Below are positions 1 through 4,568 of a DNA stretch of 5,600 nucleotides, piece by piece. The translations under genes were made by a program, and so were the position numbers. The notes under the pieces were generated by a model that saw only the letters and a list, made by a program, of their open reading frames with translations, was not told where the DNA came from and ran no database searches. Where the stretch lies: the NCBI GenBank assembly GCA_039029915.1, contig JBCCFD010000499.1, positions 1-5,600 on the forward strand. Reading direction: 5' to 3'. The stretch's first letter is position 1; each line of letters starts with the position of its first letter. Origin of the DNA: QQUD01 sp039029915. Its GTDB lineage: Bacteria; Chloroflexota; Anaerolineae; Promineifilales; Promineifilaceae.

Positions 1-851
1 GAGGAGGCCAGCAGATCGCGTATTGACAAGAAATGGGTGCGAAAATCAAAATTATCTCCTTCCCCAAGCAAGGTATTTAAATTGACGGCATCTCGCTCTA
101 GAAAAACGGGAATCCAAAAGAAAGCAGCCCCACACAAGCCTAGAAAAAGCACCATAAAAGGTTGCCAATTCCGCTGGCCGTCTGATTTAAATACAAATCC
201 CCAAGCCACCCAGCTCGCCAGAATGCCAAAGAAAAGTAGGCCCATTAAATTGTGCGTCATGATTGTGGCAGAAATCAGCGGAACGGCCGTTACCAAGGCC
301 CAGCGACTTTTTGTTCGCTGGAACCGATCTAAGGCCCAAAGCGCGAGTGGAAAGATGCCAAAGCTAAACGATTCAGCCAGCACCCCCCGGGCGTGCGGAT
401 CGACGTATTGGATATAGGGGGCATAAAGGTAAACGGCCGTGGCTATCAAACCTGCCGATCGCCCCCAGTTGTCTCTCACGAAGCCATAGGTGGCTATCCC
501 CGCCAATAGCAACCCCAACACAAAGACAAACTTGACTCCGTCCACCGCATCAAACGGGGCCCACATTGTGGAAAACAAGCCAACGTAATAAGAAAGCGGC
601 GCGTAGTAGTTGAATATGGGATAGCCGTAGCCATGATAAAAGTTAGGCGCCCAGCGCGGGTAAATTTCACCACCTTGAATTAACAAAGTCAATTCATGTA
701 GCCGAAAAATGTGCAGTTCAGCATCTGTTTCAGCAGGCAGGCTGGCCCGACTAATAAACGGCCAAATGGCAATTAAGGCAATCCCTAAGACGATTAAGTA
801 ACCAATGTCGAATTTCCCCAGCTGGGGAAATCTGGAAATAAACTTCTTCAT
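1..851 (-). CDS. PTPS-related (PF10131-like) polytopic membrane protein, N-terminal part
   Basis: I translated the minus strand from the ATG at 851-849; the frame stays open for 283 codons to the window edge, so the C-terminus is missing. An in-frame TAA at 869-867 leaves no earlier ATG. No clear Shine-Dalgarno precedes it. After a short basic N-terminus there is a membrane segment at about residues 16-33, then an external loop with DAELH (43-47), YPRW (64-67), GYGYP (74-78) and NYYAPLSYY (81-89). Further hydrophobic segments lie near 107-125, 157-174, 186-220 and 230-248, with FWIPVFLE at 245-252. This loop signature is typical of the family called '6-pyruvoyl-tetrahydropterin synthase related', which is really a multi-pass membrane family resembling GT-C glycosyltransferases. 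The acidic pair D43/E45 sits where GT-C enzymes carry their first-loop acidic motif. A role in glycan or polysaccharide assembly is inference. It lies 82 bases downstream of the M50 gene on the same strand. Confidence 0.82.
   Translation of the reverse strand, partial: MKKFISRFPQLGKFDIGYLIVLGIALIAIWPFISRASLPAETDAELHIFRLHELTLLIQGGEIYPRWAPNFYHGYGYPIFNYYAPLSYYVGLFSTMWAPFDAVDGVKFVFVLGLLLAGIATYGFVRDNWGRSAGLIATAVYLYAPYIQYVDPHARGVLAESFSFGIFPLALWALDRFQRTKSRWALVTAVPLISATIMTHNLMGLLFFGILASWVAWGFVFKSDGQRNWQPFMVLFLGLCGAAFFWIPVFLERDAVNLNTLLGEGDNFDFRTHFLSIRDLLAS
283..290. repeat. ACGGCCGT palindrome, copy 1
   Basis: Exact copy, extended to the 10-bp palindrome AACGGCCGTT. It encodes Thr-Ala-Val (188-190) in the PTPS-related membrane protein. 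Confidence 0.8.
433..440. repeat. ACGGCCGT palindrome, copy 2
   Basis: Exact copy in the context AAACGGCCGTG. It encodes Thr-Ala-Val (138-140) in a membrane segment of the PTPS-related protein. Confidence 0.8.
812..831. repeat. Perfect 20-bp palindrome inside the 5' end of the membrane protein gene
   Basis: The half-site ATTTCCCCAG is followed directly by its exact reverse complement. It covers codons 7-14 (RFPQLGKF) of the minus-strand gene starting at 851. In mRNA it can fold as an 8-bp stem with an AGCU loop, beginning about 20 bases after the start codon. The copy of GGGGAATTTT in the leader (859-868 on the plus strand) gives an alternative partner: leader UUCCCC could pair with the GGGGAA half instead. 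A regulatory role is inference. Confidence 0.6.
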
Positions 852-914
852 AAAAATCGGGGAATTTTAGGCTAGGGAAGCTTTTTACGCCAGCCGTCGC
901 AGGGGAACTGTAGG

Positions 915-920
915 ATTATA
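915..920 (-). promoter_or_regulatory. Candidate -10 element (TATAAT)
   Basis: An exact TATAAT on the minus strand lies in the 82-base gap between the M50 gene stop and the membrane protein start at 851. It would place transcription initiation near 908 and give a leader of about 57 bases. No convincing -35 hexamer is present 16-18 bases upstream, where the sequence is GC-rich and inside the M50 gene end. It may be chance or a weak internal promoter. Confidence 0.25.
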
Positions 921-933
921 GAATGGCAAAAAT

Positions 934-1650
934 TTAGCGGCCCATCATTTGGTAATTTTGATAAGCAAAAAGTCCAAATAAGATGGCCATATAAGTGCTG
1001 CCTAATAAAGTAAGCGCAACAATAATGCCTAATACGGCCGTTGCGATGGACAGCCGAAGAGAGTTAACATAGCCGCGAACGGGATCAACAGTCACAAACA
1101 CTTCTCGAATCGCTTGCCCCCCATCCATCGGGTAAATTGGCAACAGATTAAACAACGCCCAAAAAATATTAATGAGAATGAAGATGATGATAAAGGTATT
1201 TAATAAGGTGCCCCCAAACGGAACTGCTGCCTGAGGAAAAATACCATTAAACCGAACCACTCCACCTGTTACTTGAACAAGACCCAAGACAACGGCCACC
1301 AACAGCAATTGAGAAAATGGCCCCGCCAATGAGATAACAATTTGTTGCCATGAGCTTAACCGCCCCCCTCTCCAACCGAAAGATTCGGGAATAGCAGCCC
1401 CGCCAAACCCATGTAAAACGATGCGAGAATGAATGCCATAATGTCGAAAAGCAAAACCGTGACCCAACTCATGAATCAAGATGGAAATAAATGCCACGAA
1501 AATAAAAGTGAACATGTACGTTAAATTTAGACCACGCCCCGAATACCCAAAAATTGCCATAATGATCCAAAATGCGGGATGGACGCTGACTGAAAAACCA
1601 AAAATATTAAACTTAAGATCGTATTTTGTAGGTTGAAATGATGAAAACAT
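934..1650 (-). CDS. Site-2 protease-like (M50) intramembrane metalloprotease
   Basis: This 238-residue polytopic protein carries the zinc-metalloprotease motif HELGH, with H60, E61 and H64 counted from the ATG at 1650. The second M50 motif, PMDGG, is at about 174-178 and supplies the aspartate ligand D176. Around five to six membrane segments are visible, near residues 26-36, 43-66, 104-127, 148-174 and 200-232. SLAGP (107-111) is the usual helix-turn of the family. There is no PDZ or CBS domain, so it is a minimal core enzyme that would cleave membrane-embedded substrates. The substrate is unknown. The frame extends to an ATG at 1743, which overlaps the preceding stop codon by 8 bases. I chose 1650 because family members usually begin just before the PTKYDL...VHPAFW segment, and the extra 31 codons are AT-rich without recognisable domain sequence. 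Neither start has a Shine-Dalgarno. All catalytic residues are intact. Confidence 0.88.
   Translation of the reverse strand: MFSSFQPTKYDLKFNIFGFSVSVHPAFWIIMAIFGYSGRGLNLTYMFTFIFVAFISILIHELGHGFAFRHYGIHSRIVLHGFGGAAIPESFGWRGGRLSSWQQIVISLAGPFSQLLLVAVVLGLVQVTGGVVRFNGIFPQAAVPFGGTLLNTFIIIFILINIFWALFNLLPIYPMDGGQAIREVFVTVDPVRGYVNSLRLSIATAVLGIIVALTLLGSTYMAILFGLFAYQNYQMMGR
1034..1041. repeat. ACGGCCGT palindrome, copy 3
   Basis: Exact copy in the context TACGGCCGTT, so the AACGGCCGT form reads on the minus strand. It encodes Thr-Ala-Val in a C-terminal membrane segment of the M50 protein. Confidence 0.8.
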
Positions 1651-1735
1651 GGGTTTATTGTCTTGGATAGTCAGTAAATGAGCAACATTTATAGGTATTT
1701 TCTCAGACCATTCAGTTAAATCACAAATTCTAATC

Positions 1736-2617
1736 TTATTCATTAAGAATTTGATTGATAAACCAGAGAATGCGCTGAGTCACAACGGTAGAAGTTAAAT
1801 CATAACGGCCGTATTCAGTAAAAAATGCCTCAAACCAATCCAGATCCCCATCGCACAAACGGGCAAAGCGGAGCGCAGCCAGTGAATCCCAGAAGGGCAA
1901 ATCCGAATAATCAAGCGGCATAAGCGCTTTGTATCGCTGGGTAAATTGATGCAAAACGTCCTGACCAAAAATCCAGGCCAGTTCGGCTCGGCTTTTGGCT
2001 AAATCCATCAGGGGATCCCCCAAATGCGCATCTTCCCAGTCGATGACTGCCACCAGTTTATCAGAGTGCCACAGGGCATTTCCCGGCCAAAAATCACCGT
2101 GTAGCAGGACAGGCTTATTGCGCAACCTTGGCTGCCATCCTTCGAGCTTCGCTTTGATTTGGTCCACTTTAAAGACACTGTCGAGGGCGGTCGGCCTATT
2201 TTTTCGCTCCTGATTTAGACTGCTGTTTTGCTCCAAAAATGGGAAAGCATCTGTCTGTAAAGCGATCGCGTGAATCGCAGCCAGTTGCTCAGCCAGTTGA
2301 TTAGCGTACTCAAGCGGGTTCGCTGGAGTAAAGTGCATCTCCCCATCGATAAAGCTCATGACGAGCAAGCCATCATCTGCAAACTGACCTGAATCGTCAA
2401 AATAGCGAGGGGCCGGAGCAGAAACGGCCGTATTTTCCAAAAACTTTAACAGATCGAACATCGCTTGGGTTGCAGGCGTACGGACAACCCAATTTGTTTG
2501 CTCGCCACAATCTTCTTCAAACAAAATCAGCGTCGTTTGAGCAGAAATGCCGCCCGTTAACGGCCGTGTTTCAATAATCTTTGCAGCAGGGCGTAAATGA
2601 TGAATCAATGCATTCAT
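1736..2617 (-). CDS. APH-family phosphotransferase (aminoglycoside/choline kinase-like)
   Basis: This is a 293-residue cytoplasmic protein of the aminoglycoside phosphotransferase (PF01636) fold. From the ATG at 2617, a glycine-containing nucleotide loop (LTGGIS) is at about 20-25 and the hinge segment LVMSFIDGE at about 85-93. The Brenner motif HGDFWPGN is at 173-180, with catalytic D175 and metal-binding N180. IDWEDAHLGDP follows at 192-202, with the magnesium-binding D193. All key residues are intact. The family phosphorylates small hydroxylated compounds such as antibiotics, choline, homoserine or methylthioribose; nothing here fixes the substrate, and resistance should not be assumed. 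The frame opens further to a TTG at 2650, but no Shine-Dalgarno precedes it, so I prefer the ATG at 2617. The gene follows the hydrolase after 113 bases. Its stop lies 85 bases before the preferred M50 start, or overlaps the alternative M50 start at 1743. Confidence 0.9.
   Translation of the reverse strand: MNALIHHLRPAAKIIETRPLTGGISAQTTLILFEEDCGEQTNWVVRTPATQAMFDLLKFLENTAVSAPAPRYFDDSGQFADDGLLVMSFIDGEMHFTPANPLEYANQLAEQLAAIHAIALQTDAFPFLEQNSSLNQERKNRPTALDSVFKVDQIKAKLEGWQPRLRNKPVLLHGDFWPGNALWHSDKLVAVIDWEDAHLGDPLMDLAKSRAELAWIFGQDVLHQFTQRYKALMPLDYSDLPFWDSLAALRFARLCDGDLDWFEAFFTEYGRYDLTSTVVTQRILWFINQILNE
1805..1812. repeat. ACGGCCGT palindrome, copy 4
   Basis: Exact copy in the context AACGGCCGTA. 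It is read in a different frame from copies 1-3, giving Tyr-Gly-Arg near the C-terminus of the phosphotransferase. Confidence 0.8.
2424..2431. repeat. ACGGCCGT palindrome, copy 5
   Basis: Exact copy in the context GAAACGGCCGTA. It encodes Thr-Ala-Val (ENTAVSAP) in the N-lobe of the phosphotransferase. Confidence 0.8.
2560..2567. repeat. ACGGCCGT palindrome, copy 6
   Basis: Exact copy in the context TAACGGCCGTG. It is read in the third frame as Arg-Pro-Leu, just before the nucleotide loop of the phosphotransferase. Confidence 0.8.
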
Positions 2618-2730
2618 AATGGACAGCTTAATATTGAGAGCAAACTGCAAAAAGAATTCGTTTCAGTTGCGTGACCTAAGGGCTTTTGAAAAATGTGTTG
2701 CTCGAATTTGATTCATTTTTCAGTGACTCT
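2618..2730. other. Intergenic gap between hydrolase and phosphotransferase genes
   Basis: This 113-base AT-rich gap separates two co-directional minus-strand genes. I see no hairpin with a following T-run that would count as an intrinsic terminator, and no convincing -35/-10 pair for the phosphotransferase. A short GAAT/ATTC inverted repeat around 2704-2714 is too small to weigh. Whether the two genes are co-transcribed is open. Confidence 0.4.
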
Positions 2731-3597
2731 TTAATGCTTATTCGCAAGCTCGGTAATTGCATCAGCAATCTCATCCCAGCGCGGACGCGGCAGATTGTGG
2801 CCCATATCTTCTATGAGCAGCCACCTAGCCCCGGGGATAGAATCGGCCGTTTCTTTGCCCCGATCAGGCGTAATCAGCGGATCCAAAGCGCCATGAATGA
2901 CCAATGTCGGAATATCAACCTGCTTAAGTTTCTCAACCCGATCCCCACTTGCCAAAACAGCCATCATTTGGAAAGCCCACCCCTGCGGATGATAACAACG
3001 GTCAAATGATTCCTGAATAATCTGGCGTTGATAAACGGGATCAAAATGAGGGCCGCTGGTGACACGATATCCTTCAACCTGCAAGTCAACATACGTATCC
3101 GGATTGCTGACATCGACACTAATGGATGCAGACACTGCATCATCATCGTTTGATAGCGAATCTGCTCGGCTAGAAGCTGACATGATAGAGGTGAGGGTCT
3201 TGACCCGCTGTGGATGCTCGATCGCCACCGTCTGGGCAATCATGCCGCCCATTGAAGTACCCACTATATGAGCCTGCTCAACGCCAACTGCATCCAAAAC
3301 CGCCACCGTGTCAGCCGCCATGTCCAAGGCGGTGTATGGTGCTTTAAAATTAGGATCAGACAGAACGGTTTCAACAGTTGGCGGTTCACCGGATGTTTTT
3401 GAAGTCATTCCCACATCTCGATTATCAAACCGTATGATATGAAATCCCCGATCAATAAACTTTTGACAAAGTTCATCGGTCCAATAAACAAGCTGACTGC
3501 CTAACCCTGAAATTAAAATTATGGTTTCATTCTTTGGATCACCCAAAGTTTGATAAGCAATTTTTGTTGATCCATTTTGTGCATACTTCGTTTCCAT
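2731..3597 (-). CDS. Alpha/beta-fold hydrolase, RdmC-like esterase family
   Basis: This 288-residue enzyme has a complete catalytic triad, counted from the ATG at 3597: nucleophile S115 in the elbow GTSMGG, acid D239 in HGALDPL, and H267 in EDMGHNLP. The oxyanion-hole region ISGLGSQLVYW is near 30-40. The segment IIRFDNRDVGMTSK (about 54-67) is characteristic of the group that includes aclacinomycin methylesterase RdmC. The cap domain spans roughly residues 140-205. It has no signal peptide, so it is cytoplasmic. The substrate cannot be read from sequence; ester hydrolysis is the safest call. A GTG at 3609 is an alternative start four codons earlier. I prefer the ATG, which has a weak GGGG-type ribosome binding sequence (TGGGGC) upstream. 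It is the first gene of the minus-strand run and diverges from the small-protein/Nudix pair across a 116-base region. Confidence 0.92.
   Translation of the reverse strand: METKYAQNGSTKIAYQTLGDPKNETIILISGLGSQLVYWTDELCQKFIDRGFHIIRFDNRDVGMTSKTSGEPPTVETVLSDPNFKAPYTALDMAADTVAVLDAVGVEQAHIVGTSMGGMIAQTVAIEHPQRVKTLTSIMSASSRADSLSNDDDAVSASISVDVSNPDTYVDLQVEGYRVTSGPHFDPVYQRQIIQESFDRCYHPQGWAFQMMAVLASGDRVEKLKQVDIPTLVIHGALDPLITPDRGKETADSIPGARWLLIEDMGHNLPRPRWDEIADAITELANKH
2843..2850. repeat. Degenerate palindrome copy, TCGGCCGT
   Basis: One mismatch from ACGGCCGT. It encodes Thr-Ala-Asp (ETADSIPG) in the alpha/beta hydrolase. It is the only copy-like site between 2567 and 4169 and could be a decayed or emerging copy. 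Confidence 0.5.
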
Positions 3598-3615
3598 ATC
3601 ATGCCCCACATTTCA

Positions 3616-3644
3616 AATTAACATTTGGCTGTAACTAATGACAA
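3616..3644 (-). promoter_or_regulatory. Candidate promoter for the alpha/beta hydrolase gene
   Basis: On the minus strand TTGTCA (3644-3639, five of six matches to the sigma70 -35) is followed after 17 bases by TTAATT (3621-3616, three of six matches to the -10). Initiation near 3609 would leave a leader of only about a dozen bases before the ATG at 3597. The spacing is ideal but the -10 is weak. The -35 lies inside the 16-bp dyad at 3636-3651. Confidence 0.35.
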
Positions 3645-3651
3645 GTCATTA
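3636..3651. promoter_or_regulatory. 16-bp dyad, candidate operator in the divergent promoter region
   Basis: TAATGAC and its exact reverse complement GTCATTA are separated by AA. The dyad sits midway between two divergent transcription units. It covers the proposed -35 of the hydrolase promoter and the place where the -35 of the rightward promoter should be. Position and symmetry suggest binding by a dimeric regulator; no regulator gene is in the window. Confidence 0.45.
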
Positions 3652-3665
3652 TTGTCTGGCCCAAG

Positions 3666-3671
3666 TATAAT
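3666..3671 (+). promoter_or_regulatory. -10 element for the small-protein/Nudix operon
   Basis: An exact TATAAT lies 42 bases before the TTG start at 3714, predicting initiation near 3678 and a leader of about 36 bases. The matching -35 window (around 3643-3648, AAGTCA) is poor and falls in the dyad at 3636-3651, which would suit a promoter needing an activator. The -10 match is seen; the activator idea is inference. Confidence 0.5.
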
Positions 3672-3701
3672 CATTCCTAGATCAATTAGGTAGTTTCATG
3701 C

Positions 3702-3707
3702 AAGGAG
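3702..3707 (+). promoter_or_regulatory. Shine-Dalgarno site that decides a TTG start
   Basis: AAGGAG lies 6 bases before the TTG at 3714-3716, ideal spacing. It is the best ribosome binding site in the window. It supports initiation at this unusual codon rather than at the nearby out-of-frame ATG at 3698, which precedes the site. Confidence 0.8.
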
Positions 3708-3713
3708 TAAACG

Positions 3714-3899
3714 TTGACGGACAAACTCATCATTATCGAGCAAGCAGAAGCCCTGTTTGTCACCTACAACGGGGATATTGAGGATTGGATCGCCCGCTTT
3801 GATCTGAGCGAAAATCCACAGTTTCCTGCGCGGCAATGGGCTGAGCGAATGGTGTCACTCTACAATTTAGAATTTGAAACAGAAGAACAAACAACATGA
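3714..3899 (+). CDS. Small acidic protein of unknown function, coupled to Nudix hydrolase
   Basis: I do not recognise this 61-residue protein. It is strongly acidic, with about 13 Asp/Glu against 4 Lys/Arg. It has no signal peptide or membrane segment and looks largely helical: an N-terminal part (about residues 3-30, LIIIEQAEALF then DIEDWIARFDL), a proline-containing turn (NPQFPARQW, 34-42) and a second helix with an acidic tail ending EEQTT. The TTG start is supported by AAGGAG with a 6-base spacer and a TATAAT further upstream. Its TGA shares ATGA with the start of the Nudix gene, so the two are almost certainly translationally coupled. It could be a partner or regulator of the Nudix enzyme, but that rests on position only. 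Reality as a gene is well supported; function is unknown. Confidence 0.75.
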   Translation: MTDKLIIIEQAEALFVTYNGDIEDWIARFDLSENPQFPARQWAERMVSLYNLEFETEEQTT

Positions 3900-4564
3900 C
3901 TAGCTTGCGTTTATCGCCTCAACTCAAATCGTTAATTTCAGCTCACCTGTCCGACTTTAAATCAATTCCCCATTCGGGAGAAGGGCTCAAACGGGCTGCA
4001 GTTGCCGTTACGATTGTTAATTGTCACCAAGACCCGAACGTTTACAATATTCGCTTTCAGCCAGACTGGCATATGGATGCGGCATTAGTATTGACAAGAA
4101 GAGCGAGCAAAATGCGGAAACACGCCGGTCAATGGGCACTCCCCGGCGGACGATTAGAAGCGGGAGAAACGGCCGTTCAGGCCGCATTGCGAGAATTAGA
4201 AGAAGAAGTTGGGGTCAAATTAGATGAAACGGCCGTACTTGGTCGCCTCGACGACTTTACCACCCGCTCAGGCTATATCATGACGCCAATCATCGTTTGG
4301 GCCGGTCATGATGTTACCTTTCAACCTAACCCAGAAGAAGTGAGAGCCATTTATCGAATCCCCGTTGCTGAATTCTTACGGCCCGATTCACCGATGCTGG
4401 AAACCATTCCTGAAAGCAATCATCCCGTCCTGTTAATGCCCGTAGGCAACAGCTGGATTGCTGCCCCAACCGCCGCCGTTTTGTATCAATTCCGTGAGGT
4501 GTGTATCTTGGGCAAGCAAACCCGAGTCGCCCACTACGAGCAACCGGTGTTTGCTTGGAAATAA
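3896..4564 (+). CDS. Nudix hydrolase, CoA pyrophosphatase-like
   Basis: This 222-residue protein has a complete Nudix box at 85-107 (G85, E91, R99-E100-L101, E103-E104, G106), matching G-x5-E-x7-REU-x-EE-x-GU, so the metal-binding helix is intact. Before it, LTRRASKMRKHAGQWALPGG (66-85) resembles the extra motif of the CoA-pyrophosphatase group (NUDT7/NUDT8 and bacterial relatives), which splits CoA into 4'-phosphopantetheine and 3',5'-ADP. The match is approximate, so another nucleoside-diphosphate-linked substrate is possible. About 35 residues precede the Nudix fold, and a C-terminal stretch ends in HYEQPVFAWK. No membrane segments are present, so it is cytoplasmic. The ATG overlaps the stop of the small acidic protein by 4 bases and has only a weak purine-rich site of its own. 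The gene converges on the GH63 gene with 4 bases between them. Two ACGGCCGT palindromes lie within it, each encoding ETAV. Confidence 0.9.
   Translation: MTSLRLSPQLKSLISAHLSDFKSIPHSGEGLKRAAVAVTIVNCHQDPNVYNIRFQPDWHMDAALVLTRRASKMRKHAGQWALPGGRLEAGETAVQAALRELEEEVGVKLDETAVLGRLDDFTTRSGYIMTPIIVWAGHDVTFQPNPEEVRAIYRIPVAEFLRPDSPMLETIPESNHPVLLMPVGNSWIAAPTAAVLYQFREVCILGKQTRVAHYEQPVFAWK
4169..4176. repeat. ACGGCCGT palindrome, copy 7
   Basis: Exact copy, extended to AACGGCCGTT and preceded by GA. It encodes Thr-Ala-Val inside the Nudix box, at the variable positions right after E91. Confidence 0.8.
4229..4236. repeat. ACGGCCGT palindrome, copy 8
   Basis: Exact copy exactly 60 bases after copy 7, with the same GAA codon in front, so ETAV is encoded a second time in the Nudix protein. 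Confidence 0.8.
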
Positions 4565-4568
4565 CCAT

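Noticed and set aside
37..417. Plus-strand open frame of 126 codons
   Set aside because: It is antisense to the PTPS-related membrane protein, whose minus-strand translation shows strong family motifs. The plus-strand protein is Lys/Arg/Ser-rich with no domain.
757..764. AACGGCC followed by A (also at about 1291) as further palindrome copies
   Set aside because: The right arm is broken (GGCCA), so they are not palindromic. They could be chance or decayed copies and were not counted.
2262..2269. Exact cyanobacterial HIP1 octamer GCGATCGC
   Set aside because: Only one copy is present, so it does not indicate a cyanobacterium. The iterated motif here is ACGGCCGT.
1736..2617. Antibiotic resistance gene
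   Set aside because: The APH fold is shared by many metabolic kinases. No substrate-specific signature or mobile context supports resistance.
2829..2836. CCCCGGGG palindrome
   Set aside because: A single 8-bp palindrome inside the hydrolase coding sequence with no repeats elsewhere in the window.
2686..3009. Plus-strand open frame of 107 codons
   Set aside because: It is a shadow of the alpha/beta hydrolase C-terminal part, has no recognisable motif and no ribosome binding site.
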